DNA of 64,000 bases from Sepiola atlantica (lineage: Eukaryota; Mollusca; Cephalopoda; Sepiida; Sepiolidae): NCBI GenBank assembly GCA_963556195.1, contig OY744523.1, positions 77,135,445 through 77,199,444 on the forward strand, in the 5' to 3' direction. Positions 10,131 to 22,970 of the stretch are shown in pieces. The first letter of the stretch is position 1. Every line of letters starts with the position of its first letter. The notes beneath the pieces are model-generated. The model had not been told where the DNA came from and ran no database searches. It saw only the letters and a list, made by a program, of their open reading frames with translations. The position numbers and the translations under genes were made by a program.

Positions 10131-11194
10131 CATTGATGACCTACTACACTTCACATTTTCCGTCCTCGGTCATTGAAGGAGAAATCCCTCTAGACTGAGG
10201 CAATCTTTTTCTTTTGTCCAAATCCAGAGTGCCTCTTTTTGATAGAGCTGGATGTCCCCTTATTAAAAACCGATCTTGTGTCAAACTCTGCTCTCAAGGG
10301 GAGGCAAGTAAATAGGGGCAAACCAAACTAAACCTGTTGCAAAAATCCATTCAACTAATGCTTGGAAATAGATCGCAGACAAAACGTGGTTGTCTTCAAA
10401 TTCAATGTCAACAAATACTTGCCCTAACCCTAACCTCATAAGAATTCAAATTGTGTCCATTCCATTCATCAGTTTCAATCCTTTCATAATTCTTCATTAT
10501 TCAACTGACAATCAATCCATCTCATTTAACCTTATCCTCGATTGTCTATTCTTCTTAATAAGTAGTGATAGCATCATGACTAAAGTTTTAAGAAGTGTTA
10601 TTGCTTAAATCAATAGCTATTGCACAGACAATCCCCTCCACACAAACACAAAAGCAGTCATGCACATCCACAAGTGAAAAAACTCGAAAAATAGTGGTTG
10701 TTGCTCAGGGTAATAACTAACTACTTTTTTCCTGTTGTGTGAACATCAGTCATTTTCTTGTAGCGGTAACGTATTTTAGTTGGAACAAATAATTTCTCCA
10801 CAATTTCCACTCGGAATAGAAGAAGGAAGTGGTGCAGCGCGACTTAACACAGGTAGATATGTGAGAAGTCCAGTCATTACACCGAGAAATGATTGGTTGC
10901 CTGGACTATTAGCTCACCACTTGGCTGGAGTGTTTGAGCTGTTCTGTCCAGTGTTACCTGTCTGCATACGTTTTTGCTTTTGCTTTTCTTTTCCAATATA
11001 CGACTGTCCACAAATCGAAAGGAGACACGCGCACACGCAATCACAATAGCTTCAGCATATGATATGCACTTGTGATTATGTTTCTCTGTATTAACATAAA
11101 TCCCATTTTATGCAAACATCTTGTTTTCTGCATTTGTGCATATGTATCAATCGATATCCCTGCATATTTCATTGTGTAAATGTATGTACTTGTG

Positions 11195-11196
<2 letters not shown>
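10131..11196. other. unassigned sequence
   Basis: About 1 kb with slightly higher GC than the surroundings. An open frame of 89 codons at 10780-11049 has no recognisable domain. It may be eroded retroelement DNA. Confidence 0.4.

Positions 11197-11247
<51 letters not shown>
11197..11247. repeat. (TA)n microsatellite
   Basis: A pure TA run of about 50 bp, immediately followed by a G-rich tract. Confidence 0.96.
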
Positions 11248-11250
<3 letters not shown>

Positions 11251-11251
11251 G

Positions 11252-11280
11252 TGGGGGGAAGGTGGGGGTGGGGAGGGGGT
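11252..11280 (+). other. potential G-quadruplex tract
   Basis: Four runs of four or more G with short loops: six G, then AAGGT, five G, T, four G, A, five G. This fits the G3+N1-7 consensus. It lies five bases beyond the end of a (TA)n tract. Confidence 0.75.
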
Positions 11281-11283
11281 ATA

Positions 11284-11924
11284 CAGTCTGCATATATGAG
11301 TCCTTTTTTCATGTAAGTAGTAAGGGTAAGAAGGCAAACAATGTTTAATCTAACTAAAATAATGAATGAAACTTAAATATATAGAAAGAGAAACGGGAAA
11401 ACGTATCCATTGCATTGTATATAAAATTACACGAATAATTCATTAAATACTTGCTGGTTTAATCTTTTTCTCCTTCATGTAACTCTGAAATTACATACAC
11501 AGACAAACAATGATATATTCATATATACGAGTATACACCCATCGTCAAAAATGATGGAAAACATAATGTGTTGCCAGTGTTACCACTAGTATTCATATTT
11601 ATATAAAATAACGTCTGAATCGGTGAAGTAAAAAAAGAAAGAAATAAAGAAAGAAACTGGAAAGTTTGAAAAAAGAAAAAGGAAGGAAAAACCTATGAAT
11701 CGGTATAGAAAGTGGAACAAAAAATAAGAAAACGTCTTATTATGGAAATATATTGCAGACAGGGAGGTGGTCTGACTTGCTATTTGCTAAAGAAAATTAT
11801 GGTGATAAATTTGCTTTTTAAATTTTCCTATATAATTGAAATCGATTTGTTTGGCAATATTTTACTTGCTAACATTTGTGTATTACTCTTTTATACACTT
11901 ACTTAGATATTCAAATGGTTAATA
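11284..11924. other. unassigned AT-rich sequence
   Basis: No gene or element recognised; purine-rich in 11620-11700. Confidence 0.5.
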
Positions 11925-11925
11925 T

Positions 11926-11985
<60 letters not shown>
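11925..11985. repeat. (TA)n microsatellite
   Basis: A TA run of about 60 bp. A second shorter run occurs at about 12025-12044. Confidence 0.95.
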
Positions 11986-11987
<2 letters not shown>

Positions 11988-12044
11988 AATAAATACACAT
12001 TGCTTTTTTACTATAGAATGAAGGATATATATATATATATATAT

Positions 12045-12710
12045 TATTTTCTCACTAGGAGTTATGAGTATTTCTTGATATTCTTAGGATTGGTGTTTAA
12101 GTTACAACAAGTCTCCCCAGATGTCCAGCACTCTTCACCGTTTTCAGTAACCATTAAAAATCACTTCATGCTCTTGCAATAGACGTTTAGTATTGATGTT
12201 TGGCTGGTAATGACTTTGTGTTACACAAAGTCGAAAAGTAATGCTTTTTTTACAGAAAAACGTTGAAGAAAATACAGATTACGGTCGGTTCCACGACCGA
12301 AATTTCGATTCCCTTTAGAGACTATTTGTATTATTATTTCAACTAGTCTGTTTATATGCTTATTGACTAATTGCATAGATTTACAATTCCATAAGGAATA
12401 TATAAAGAATATCTCTTACAACAAACAAAATTTGTATTCAGCATATCCATCACGTGGAAGTGTTTATTTTATAGTTCCATTAGAAGAGTTTAAAGCCCTT
12501 ATATCCGGACATTTCAAAGTAATAACATATACTTTTCTTCAAAGCGAAGCAACTTTTAAATCACTAAAAAGTCAGTGAATATATAGTAAAAAAGTAGATT
12601 CAATTATTATTTGAAAATTTGTTTTCTTTCTTTCATGTGGACATCAGCGTTTTAATTGAGTTTTTTGTGCTGATGTATGATTTATCACTGTTTCTCCACT
12701 TGTCAAAACA
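12045..12710. other. unassigned sequence leading into the 79-bp array
   Basis: No gene recognised. A small hairpin (GGTCG...CGACC) followed by GAAAT lies at 12281-12305. The final bases before 12711 are not part of the repeat unit. Confidence 0.5.
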
Positions 12711-13421
12711 TGGCCGAAATGATTTGCAACATGTTCAAGCTAGTTAGATTGCAGAAGAATTTGCTTTCAAATTTGTTTTCGACAAAAAATGGCCGAAATG
12801 ATTTGCAACATGTTCAAGCTAGTTAGATTGCAGAAGAATTTGCTTTCAAATTTGTTTTCGACAAAAAATGGCCGAAATGATCTGCAACATGTTCAAGCTA
12901 GTTAGATTGCAGAAGAATTTGCTTTCAAATTTGTTTTCGACAAAAAATGGCCGAAATGATTTGCAACATGTTCAAGCTAGTTAGATTGCAGAAGAATTTG
13001 CTTTCAAATTTGTTTTCGACAAAAAATGGCCGAAATGATTTGCAACATGTTCAAGCTAGTTAGATTGCAGAAGAATTTGCTTTCAAATTTGTTTTCGACA
13101 AAAAATGGCCGAAATGATTTGCAACATGTTCAAGCTAGTTAGATTGCAGAAGAATTTGCTTTCAAATTTGTTTTCGACAAAAAATGGCCGAAATGATTTG
13201 CAACATGTTCAAGCTAGTTAGATTGCAGAAGAATTTGCTTTCAAATTTGTTTTCGACAAAAAATGGCCGAAATGATTTGCAACATGTTCAAGCTAGTTAG
13301 ATTGCAGAAGAATTTGCTTTCAAATTTGTTTTCGACAAAAAATGGCCGAAATGATTTGCAACATGTTCAAGCTAGTTAGATTGCAGAAGAATTTGCTTTC
13401 AAATTTGTTTTCGACAAAAAA
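12711..13421. repeat. 79-bp minisatellite, nine units
   Basis: Exactly nine head-to-tail copies of a 79-bp unit beginning TGGCCGAAATGATTTGCAAC and ending CGACAAAAAA. The copies are virtually identical; the only difference I see is one T-to-C change (GATCTG for GATTTG) in the third unit. The array starts and stops abruptly in the same phase, with a further TGG at 13422. Such uniformity points to very recent amplification or homogenisation. Confidence 0.98.
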
Positions 13422-13504
13422 TGGTACAAATTCGAGAAAAGTAGTGAAGTGTTAGTAACTTAAGTTTCTCAATTTTAAAAGATTATCTAACTGAAAAGGA
13501 TAAG

Positions 13505-13522
13505 TTAGGGTTAGGGTTAGGG
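13505..13522 (+). repeat. interstitial telomere-like TTAGGG x3
   Basis: Three perfect TTAGGG units, the metazoan telomeric repeat, about 85 bp after the 79-bp array. Two-unit or partial versions occur near 10420 (reverse complement), 40505 and 58675. Confidence 0.85.
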
Positions 13523-14093
13523 CTGAGATTTAAAGCTATCAATTAAGAATAAAGATAAAGGTTCACAATTATAGTTTGAATTTTTGTTTTAATAGTTCAG
13601 ATTACAAAATCTACTTAATTAGAAAGTTGGGGGCTTATATCTTAAATAATAAACAAAAATTATTTTTTCTTTATGTAGACGATTGAATATTGTCTAAAAT
13701 TACTGGAATTAATAAATACAAACATTATGGAATTACTAAACAATAAATAAAATACGAGGCAAGAACTAATAAATAATAATTAAATCTGCAACATTAGAAA
13801 TTAAAAAATTGTAAAAACTTGAGATTTAAAACTGTGTATTTCTTAAAAAACTAAAGTAACTTCATCTGAGAAAATAGCTCAGTGTCTCTAAAGGATTAAC
13901 GTTATGAGCTGATAAAATAGGATGGCAATTAGTCTTTTGTTAGAATGTAGATTATTAAATAGGAGGGTTTATACATTTCTGGTGGGATAAAGGTATTGTA
14001 TTATATACGGTGGATTCTTATCAAGCGAGATAGGATTTTGTTGTAGCAAAGAGAAATTTCAAATAATTTATATTCATATATAGCATCAATAGT
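13523..14093. other. unassigned AT-rich sequence
   Basis: No gene or element recognised between the telomere-like repeat and the SINE. Confidence 0.5.
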
Positions 14094-14350
14094 TCATAGC
14101 CTCCGTTCACTATTGAGAAACAATGGATACCTGCTGTAAGGGTGGATGTGCGTGTAATTGTGAAGCAAGGGTTGCGCAATCTCAACCACACCTCTCCTAA
14201 ATAAGCACTGCTTGAATCCAGTGGCAAGGAAAAGTCTAGGACGACTGAAAACAATACTGAGATAATCGGAGAGCCCATACAGCACTTGGTCACCCATTTA
14301 GCACCGACCAGGCACAACGTTGCTTAACCGGTGATCTAACCGAAACCGGT
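14094..14350 (-). mobile_element. 5S-rRNA-derived SINE, copy 1
   Basis: On the minus strand the 5' part (14350-14269) reads like the 3' two thirds of 5S rRNA: GATCACCGGTTAAGCAACG, then GCCTGGTCGGTGCTAAATGG, then GTGACC, then GTGCTGTATGGGCT. These correspond to box A, the intermediate element and part of box C of the RNA polymerase III internal promoter. About 13 bases around the CCTGGGAATA part of box C are missing here. A shared non-5S body follows (14268-14094) and matches copy 2 at 58881-59153 over its whole length. This places it in the 5S-derived (SINE3-type) class. It is non-coding and depends on a LINE for mobility. Confidence 0.85.
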
Positions 14351-14379
14351 GTGTAAATATGATTATGCCTTCAGTAGAC

Positions 14380-14480
14380 AGTATTAATAAAGGCGAGGTG
14401 AGACAGGGATTGTGTCAGAGTGAAGAGAAAAAGGGAATAGTGGATGAAGACTGAAAGGTAACCTGAGGTAAGATCAGATT
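14380..14480. repeat. dispersed direct repeat, copy 1
   Basis: About 100 bp beginning TATTAATAAAGG and containing TGTGTCAGAGT, GAAAAAG.GG and GAGGTAAGAT-type blocks. It matches 15473-15572 in the same orientation, about 1.09 kb away. It directly follows the 5S-SINE. Confidence 0.75.
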
Positions 14481-14489
14481 GGGGGAGAG

Positions 14490-15472
14490 GGGAAAACATA
14501 TCTATAGGTCTAGGAGAAGTAGAAGGGCGGGAGTGGAAGAAAGACTATCCAAGTCAGGGAAGAACATGACTTTATGGTATTACAAATTGGTCGTATTTGA
14601 ACTTTCTTTTATGTTTACAGGTGGCTATAATTTTATTTTTAATTTTGAAAAGACGATCTTCGATTTCATTATCATAAGGACTTCAGAAGGTTTAAAATTC
14701 ACAAGTCTTAGGTCCCAGGTGTCTAAGAGGCTGGTTTTCTCAAAATAGACCAATTCAAAATATATGAGATACTACTGCTGTTGAGTTTTTATAAGATTTG
14801 TAAACGCGATGCTGGGGCTTTTTTATTTGGGTAATTAAATGGGCTTTTGTGGTTAGAGATATGTTTCTTGATCAGAATAGAGGTTGAACCAATATATGTG
14901 TATGCTTTATATCTGTGGTTAAACATATTTTCATTGTTATTGATATGATTATAACTATTGTAAGAGTTAACGTTGTTATCATTGTTAGTATTAATAATTT
15001 AAGAGCTACAGTCAGAGAAAATAGGATGCAGGAGTTGTGAAATATGAGGGCTATATAGGTTGGTATTTAGAGTGGAGGTAGGTGCTTCAGGTGAGATTAA
15101 AGGTGTTTGATTTGGCGGAACTAAAATGGGTTCAAGCGTTTATTGAACGGGGCTGTTTTATCTTAGGAGTTGCAATTCTCTAGTTGTCAATTCACAAGAG
15201 ATGGAAGTTGTACTTCTTTAATATTTTTATTGTTACGGCTAATTATTATTAGAGCTAAGTTAAGCATGGTGGAATAATACAATTTGATTGTATTTTCATG
15301 TAAGATAGGTGGGTGTTTGAAGCAATTTTCAATTATTCAAAACGATTATCTTTGTATATTAGTCTTTACGCTATGAGTGTCCGGACGATGGAACAAAATA
15401 TTTTGTTTCCTTGTGTTAAGCTCACGGGCATTCCTCTGTTGGAAAAGAGCTATTATATATAGCATCTGTAGA
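14490..15472. other. unassigned sequence between two direct repeats
   Basis: No gene recognised. An 89-codon frame at 14479-14748 has no family resemblance. The block is bounded by the two 100-bp direct repeats, so it may be the interior of an old element. Confidence 0.4.
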
Positions 15473-15572
15473 CATTATTAATAAAGGTGGAGTTTGATAA
15501 GGACTGTGTCAGAGTAGGGGAAAAAGAGGGTAAGAGGTGAAAACTGAGATGTAACTTCAGGTAAGATTAGAG
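15473..15572. repeat. dispersed direct repeat, copy 2
   Basis: Diverged second copy of the 14380-14480 repeat, in the same orientation. Confidence 0.75.
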
Positions 15573-16576
15573 TTAGGAATGTCGGTAACTTTCATATGGT
15601 TCCTCTTCTATGTACTCGATTCATTCTATTCTATTTATATATAAATATATGTGTATGTATATGTGCACGTTGTGTGTGTGTATGCACGTGTTTTGAATAT
15701 AAAGGCACAACTAATAACATCATTCAAAGATTATTGAACAATAGATGAACTGATGTTAAAATGTCAACATGCGCATATAATCATTTTTCAAACGCATTGA
15801 TCTGACATAATAATTTCATCAACAGTGAAACGTTATTTTAATAAAAAAAAATACTGTATAGAAAAAATCAAGTGATTCCTGTTCAAAGCTTGTGTTAGCC
15901 ATGCGATGTGCACAACAAGTAAACACAATAAATAATACATGATAACCTTTTTTGTTTCTTATATCGAATCATTTATACCTTAAATACAAACTGTTAAGTT
16001 TTTATATTAGTTAAACCATTTTTAAAATTACTCTATTTTCATATTCATTTCTCATGTAGTGGCAACTGTGTTGTGGTATAACTAAATTGTTCAGTTAATT
16101 AAATCATATTTAAATGACGACTCGATAAGTATACAATATATAGGTATTATTAATTTTTTTTCAGGTTTTTGTTATTTATTTCTAGTTCATTTATAAACAA
16201 GGAAAGATAAATACTTACAATTAACTATCTTAAAGAACAATATCTTTCGGACAATATCAAGATCAAAGAGAGATGGAGAGTGGGTGGTTATTTTAATAAG
16301 TATGAATATTATTTGATATTTGATTGAACGCAAGTAAATATCAATCAAAAAATCCATCAGCTTTGTTCGAAAAGCAACAAAGAAAACTAAGGAATTAAGC
16401 ATGGGTGGAAATAGACATATCTTTTGAGGTGAATCATAGATGAAGTTCATCAGGTACAATTGTTTATCCGGAATGAAAATGGGATGACCTTCAGGTCAGT
16501 TCGAACTCAATATAAAGGAAAGACAGCTGGGACTAACCAGGTGATATATAAGATTTGAAGATTGCAGTTAAATTCA
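15573..16576. other. unassigned AT-rich sequence
   Basis: No gene or element recognised. A short GTGTGTGT/TGCACG stretch at 15655-15695 is the only low-complexity feature. Confidence 0.5.
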
Positions 16577-19500
16577 CTTGCTTCCATAACTTTTACTCAG
16601 CTTCACATAATATATGATCCTAATCAATAGGGGATGCTAACACACATCGTTCCCTAAACTTGCTTCCATAACTTTTACTCAGCTTCACATAATATATGAT
16701 CCTAATCAATGGGGGATGCTAAGACACATCGTTCCCTAAACTTGCTTCCATAACTTTTACTCAGCTTCACATAATATATGATCCTAATCAATGGGGGATG
16801 CTAAGACACATCGTTCCCTAAACTTGCTTCCATAACTTTTAATCAGCTTCACATAATATATGATCCTAATCAATGGGGGATGCTAAGACACATCGTTCCC
16901 TAAACTTCCTTCCATAACTTTTACTCAGCTTCACATAATATATGATCCTAATCAATAGGGGATGCTAACACACATCGTTCCCTAAACTTGCTTCCATAAC
17001 TTTTACTCAGCTTCACATAATATATGATCCTAATCAATAGGGGATGCTAACACACATCGTTCCCTAAACTTGCTTCCATAACTTTTACTCAGCTTCACAT
17101 AATATATGATCCTAATCAATAGGGGATGCTAACACACATCGTTCCCTAAACTTGCTTCCATAACTTTTACTCAGCTTCACATAATATATGATCCTAATCA
17201 ATGGGGGATGCTAACACACATCGTTCCCTAAACTTGCTTCCATAACTTTTACTCAGCTTCACATAATATATGATCCTAATCAATGGGGGATGCTAACACA
17301 CATCGTTCCCTAAACTTGCTTCCATAACTTTTACTCAGCTTCACATAATATATGATCCTAATCAATGGGGGATGCTAACACACATCGTTCCCTAAACTTG
17401 CTTCCATAACTTTTACTCAGCTTCACATAATATATGATCCTAATCAATGGGGGATGCTAAGACACATCGTTCCCTAAACTTGCTTCCATAACTTTTAATC
17501 AGCTTCACATAATATATGATCCTAATCAATGGGGGATGCTAAGACACATCGTTCCCTAAACTTCCTTCCATAACTTTTACTCAGCTTCACATAATATATG
17601 ATCCTAATCAATAGGGGATGCTAACACACATCGTTCCCTAAACTTGCTTCCATAACTTTTACTCAGCTTCACATAATATATGATCCTAATCAATAGGGGA
17701 TGCTAACACACATCGTTCCCTAAACTTGCTTCTATAACTTTTACTCAGCTTCACATAATATATGATCCTAATCAATAGGGGATGCTAACACACATCGTTC
17801 CCTAAACTTGCTTCCATAACTTTTACTCAGCTTCACATAATATATGATCCTAATCAATAGGGGATGCTAACACACATCGTTCCCTAAACTTGCTTCCATA
17901 ACTTTTACTCAGCTTCACATAATATATGATCCTAATCAATAGGGGATGCTAACACACATCGTTCCCTAAACTTGCTTCTATAACTTTTACTCAGCTTCAC
18001 ATAATATATGATCCTAATCAATAGGGGATGCTAACACACATCGTTCCCTAAACTTGCTTCCATAACTTTTACTCAGCTTCACATAATATATGATCCTAAT
18101 CAATGGGGATGCTAAGACACATCGTTCCCTAAACTTGCTTCCATAACTTTTACTCAGCTTCACATAATATATGATCCTAATCAATAGGGGATGCTAACAC
18201 ACATCGTTCCCTAAACTTGCTTCTATAACTTTTACTCAGCTTCACATAATATATGATCCTAATCAATAGGGGATGCTAACACACATCGTTCCCTAAACTT
18301 GCTTCTATAACTTTTACTCAGCTTCACATAATATATGATCCTAATCAATAGGGGATGCTAACACACATCGTTCCCTAAACTTGCTTCCATAACTTTTACT
18401 CAGCTTCACATAATATATGATCCTAATCAATAGGGGATGCTAACACACATCGTTCCCTAAACTTGCTTCCATAACTTTTACTCAGCTTCACATAATATAT
18501 GATCCTAATCAATGGGGGATGCTAACACACATCGTTCCCTAAACTTGCTTCCATAACTTTTACTCAGCTTCACATAATATATGATCCTAATCAATAGGGG
18601 ATGCTAACACACATCGTTCCCTAAACTTGCTTCCATAACTTTTACTCAGCTTCACATAATATATGATCCTAATCAATAGGGGATGCTAACACACATCGTT
18701 CCCTAAACTTGCTTCCATAACTTTTACTCAGCTTCACATAATATATGATCCTAATCAATAGGGGATGCTAACACACATCGTTCCCTAAACTTGCTTCTAT
18801 AACTTTTACTCAGCTTCACATAATATATGATCCTAATCAATAGGGGATGCTAACACACATCGTTCCCTAAACTTGCTTCCATAACTTTTACTCAGCTTCA
18901 CATAATATATGATCCTAATCAATAGGGGATGCTAACACACATCGTTCCCTAAACTTGCTTCCATAACTTTTACTCAGCTTCACATAATATATGATCCTAA
19001 TCAATAGGGGATGCTAACACACATCGTTCCCTAAACTTGCTTCCATAACTTTTACTCAGCTTCACATAATATATGATTCTAATCAATAGGGGATGCTAAC
19101 ACACATCGTTCCCTAAACTTGCTTCTATAACTTTTACTCAGCTTCACATAATATATGATCATAATCAATAGGGGATGCTAACACACATCGTTCCCTAAAC
19201 TTGCTTCCATAACTTTTACTCAGCTTCACATAATATATGATCCTAATCAATAGGGGATGCTAACACACATCGTTCCCTAAACTTGCTTCCATAACTTTTA
19301 CTCAGCTTCACATAATATATGATCCTAATCAATAGGGGATGCTAACACACATCGTTCCCTAAACTTGCTTCCATAACTTTTACTCAGCTTCACATAATAT
19401 ATGATCCTAATCAATAGGGGATGCTAACACACATCGTTCCCTAAACTTGCTTCTATAACTTTTACTCAGCTTCACATAATATATGATCCTAATCAATAGG

Positions 19501-22500
19501 GGATGCTAACACACATCGTTCCCTAAACTTGCTTCCATAACTTTTACTCAGCTTCACATAATATATGATCCTAATCAATAGGGGATGCTAACACACATCG
19601 TTCCCTAAACTTGCTTCTATAACTTTTACTCAGCTTCACATAATATATGATCCTAATCAATAGGGGATGCTAACACACATCGTTCCCTAAACTTGCTTCC
19701 ATAACTTTTACTCAGCTTCACATAATATATGATCCTAATCAATGGGGATGCTAAGACACATCGTTCCCTAAACTTGCTTCCATAACTTTTACTCAGCTTC
19801 ACATAATATATGATCCTAATCAATAGGGGATGCTAACACACATCGTTCCCTAAACTTGCTTCTATAACTTTTACTCAGCTTCACATAATATATGATCCTA
19901 ATCAATAGGGGATGCTAACACACATCGTTCCCTAAACTTGCTTCTATAACTTTTACTCAGCTTCACATAATATATGATCCTAATCAATAGCGGATGCTAA
20001 CACACATCGTTCCCTAAACTTGCTTCCATAACTTTTACTCAGCTTCACATAATATATGATCCTAATCAATAGGGGATGCTAACACACATCGTTCCCTAAA
20101 CTTGCTTCCATAACTTTTACTCAGCTTCACATAATATATGATCCTAATCAATGGGGGATGCTAACACACATCGTTCCCTAAACTTGCTTCCATAACTTTT
20201 ACTCAGCTTCACATAATATATGATCCTAATCAATAGGGGATGCTAACACACATCGTTCCCTAAACTTGCTTCCATAACTTTTACTCAGCTTCACATAATA
20301 TATGATCCTAATCAATAGGGGATGCTAACACACATCGTTCCCTAAACTTGCTTCCATAACTTTTACTCAGCTTCACATAATATATGATCCTAATCAATAG
20401 GGGATGCTAACACACATCGTTCCCTAAACTTGCTTCTATAACTTTTACTCAGCTTCACATAATATATGATCCTAATCAATAGGGGATGCTAACACACATC
20501 GTTCCCTAAACTTGCTTCCATAACTTTTACTCAGCTTCACATAATATATGATCCTAATCAATAGGGGATGCTAACACACATCGTTCCCTAAACTTGCTTC
20601 CATAACTTTTACTCAGCTTCACATAATATATGATCCTAATCAATAGGGGATGCTAACACACATCGTTCCCTAAACTTGCTTCCATAACTTTTACTCAGCT
20701 TCACATAATATATGATTCTAATCAATAGGGGATGCTAACACACATCGTTCCCTAAACTTGCTTCTATAACTTTTACTCAGCTTCACATAATATATGATCC
20801 TAATCAATAGGGGATGCTAACACACATCGTTCCCTAAACTTGCTTCCATAACTTTTACTCAGCTTCACATAATATATGATCCTAATCAATAGGGGATGCT
20901 AACACACATCGTTCCCTAAACTTGCTTCCATAACTTTTACTCAGCTTCACATAATATATGATCCTAATCAATAGGGGATGCTAACACACATCGTTCCCTA
21001 AACTTGCTTCCATAACTTTTACTCAGCTTCACATAATATATGATCCTAATCAATAGGGGATGCTAACACACATCGTTCCCTAAACTTGCTTCTATAACTT
21101 TTACTCAGCTTCACATAATATATGATCCTAATCAATAGGGGATGCTAACACACATCGTTCCCTAAACTTGCTTCCATAACTTTTACTCAGCTTCACATAA
21201 TATATGATCCTAATCAATGGGGGATGCTAAGACACATCGTTCCCTAAACTTGCTTCCATAACTTTTACTCAGCTTCACATAATATATGATCCTAATCAAT
21301 AGGGGATGCTAACACACATCGTTCCCTAAACTTGCTTCCATAACTTTTACTCAGCTTCACATAATATATGATCCTAATCAATAGGGGATGCTAACACACA
21401 TCGTTCCCTAAACTTGCTTCTATAACTTTTACTCAGCTTCACATAATATATGATCCTAATCAATAGGGGATGCTAACACACATCGTTCCCTAAACTTGCT
21501 TCCATAACTTTTACTCAGCTTCACATAATATATGATCCTAATCAATAGGGGATGCTAACACACATCGTTCCCTAAACTTGCTTCTATAACTTTTACTCAG
21601 CTTCACATAATATATGATCCTAATCAATAGGGGATGCTAACACACATCGTTCCCTAAACTTGCTTCCATAACTTTTACTCAGCTTCACATAATATATGAT
21701 CCTAATCAATAGGGGATGCTAACACACATCGTTCCCTAAACTTGCTTCCATAACTTTTACTCAGCTTCACATAATATATGATCCTAATCAATAGGGGATG
21801 CTAACACACATCGTTCCCTAAACTTGCTTCTATAACTTTTACTCAGCTTCACATAATATATGATCCTAATCAATAGGGGATGCTAACACACATCGTTCCC
21901 TAAACTTGCTTCCATAACTTTTACTCAGCTTCACATAATATATGATCCTAATCAATAGGGGATGCTAACACACATCGTTCCCTAAACTTGCTTCCATAAC
22001 TTTTACTCAGCTTCACATAATATATGATCCTAATCAATAGGGGATGCTAACACACATCGTTCCCTAAACTTGCTTCCATAACTTTTACTCAGCTTCACAT
22101 AATATATGATCCTAATCAATAGGGGATGCTAACACACATCGTTCCCTAAACTTGCTTCTATAACTTTTACTCAGCTTCACATAATATATGATCCTAATCA
22201 ATAGGGGATGCTAACACACATCGTTCCCTAAACTTGCTTCCATAACTTTTACTCAGCTGCACATAATATATGATCCTAATCAATAGGGGATGCTAACACA
22301 CATCGTTCCCTAAACTTGCTTCTATAACTTTTACTCAGCTTCACATAATATATGATCCTAATCAATAGGGGATGCTAACACACATCGTTCCCTAAACTTG
22401 CTTCCATAACTTTTACTCAGCTTCACATAATATATGATCCTAATCAATAGGGGATGCTAACACACATCGTTCCCTAAACTTGCTTCCATAACTTTTACTC

Positions 22501-22970
22501 AGCTTCACATAATATATGATCCTAATCAATAGGGGATGCTAACACACATCGTTCCCTAAACTTGCTTCCATAACTTTTACTCAGCTTCACATAATATATG
22601 ATCCTAATCAATAGGGGATGCTAACACACATCGTTCCCTAAACTTGCTTCTATAACTTTTACTCAGCTTCACATAATATATGATCCTAATCAATAGGGGA
22701 TGCTAACACACATCGTTCCCTAAACTTGCTTCCATAACTTTTACTCAGCTTCACATAATATATGATCCTAATCAATGGGGGATGCTAAGACACATCGTTC
22801 CCTAAACTTGCTTCTATAACTTTTACTCAGCTTCACATAATATATGATCCTAATCAATGGGGGATGCTAAGACACATCGTTCCCTAAACTTGCTTCTATA
22901 ACTTTTACTCAGCTTCACATAATATATGATCCTAATCAATGGGGGATGCTAAGACACATCGTTCCCTAAA
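16577..22970. repeat. 82-bp satellite array, 78 units with higher-order blocks
   Basis: Head-to-tail repeats of an 82-bp unit starting CTTGCTTCCATAACTTTTAC and ending CGTTCCCTAAA. The length of 6394 bp equals 78 units minus two 1-bp deletions (near 18104 and 19743). Units differ at a few recurrent sites: CTTCCAT or CTTCTAT, CAATAGGGG or CAATGGGGG, CTAACACA or CTAAGACA. Rare variants recur at fixed lags. TTTTAATCAG occurs at 16841 and 17497 (656 bp, 8 units), and GATTCT at 19075 and 20714 (1639 bp, 20 units less 1). These show block duplication. No open frame spans it. The ends are abrupt, with no eroded edge units. Confidence 0.98.

Noticed and set aside
10780..11049. 89-codon frame with a hydrophobic, Cys-rich C-terminal half
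   Set aside because: No signal peptide, no start context and no family resemblance; the composition matches the flanking non-coding DNA.
12281..12310. Hairpin GGTCG...CGACC followed by GAAAT as a hammerhead
   Set aside because: Stem II and GAAA are present, but nothing resembling CUGANGA precedes the stem and there is no ACGT stem III.
12711..22970. CRISPR-like look of regular repeats (79- and 82-bp arrays)
   Set aside because: The units are contiguous and nearly identical over their full length with no unique spacers, and the sequence is eukaryotic in character. These are satellites.
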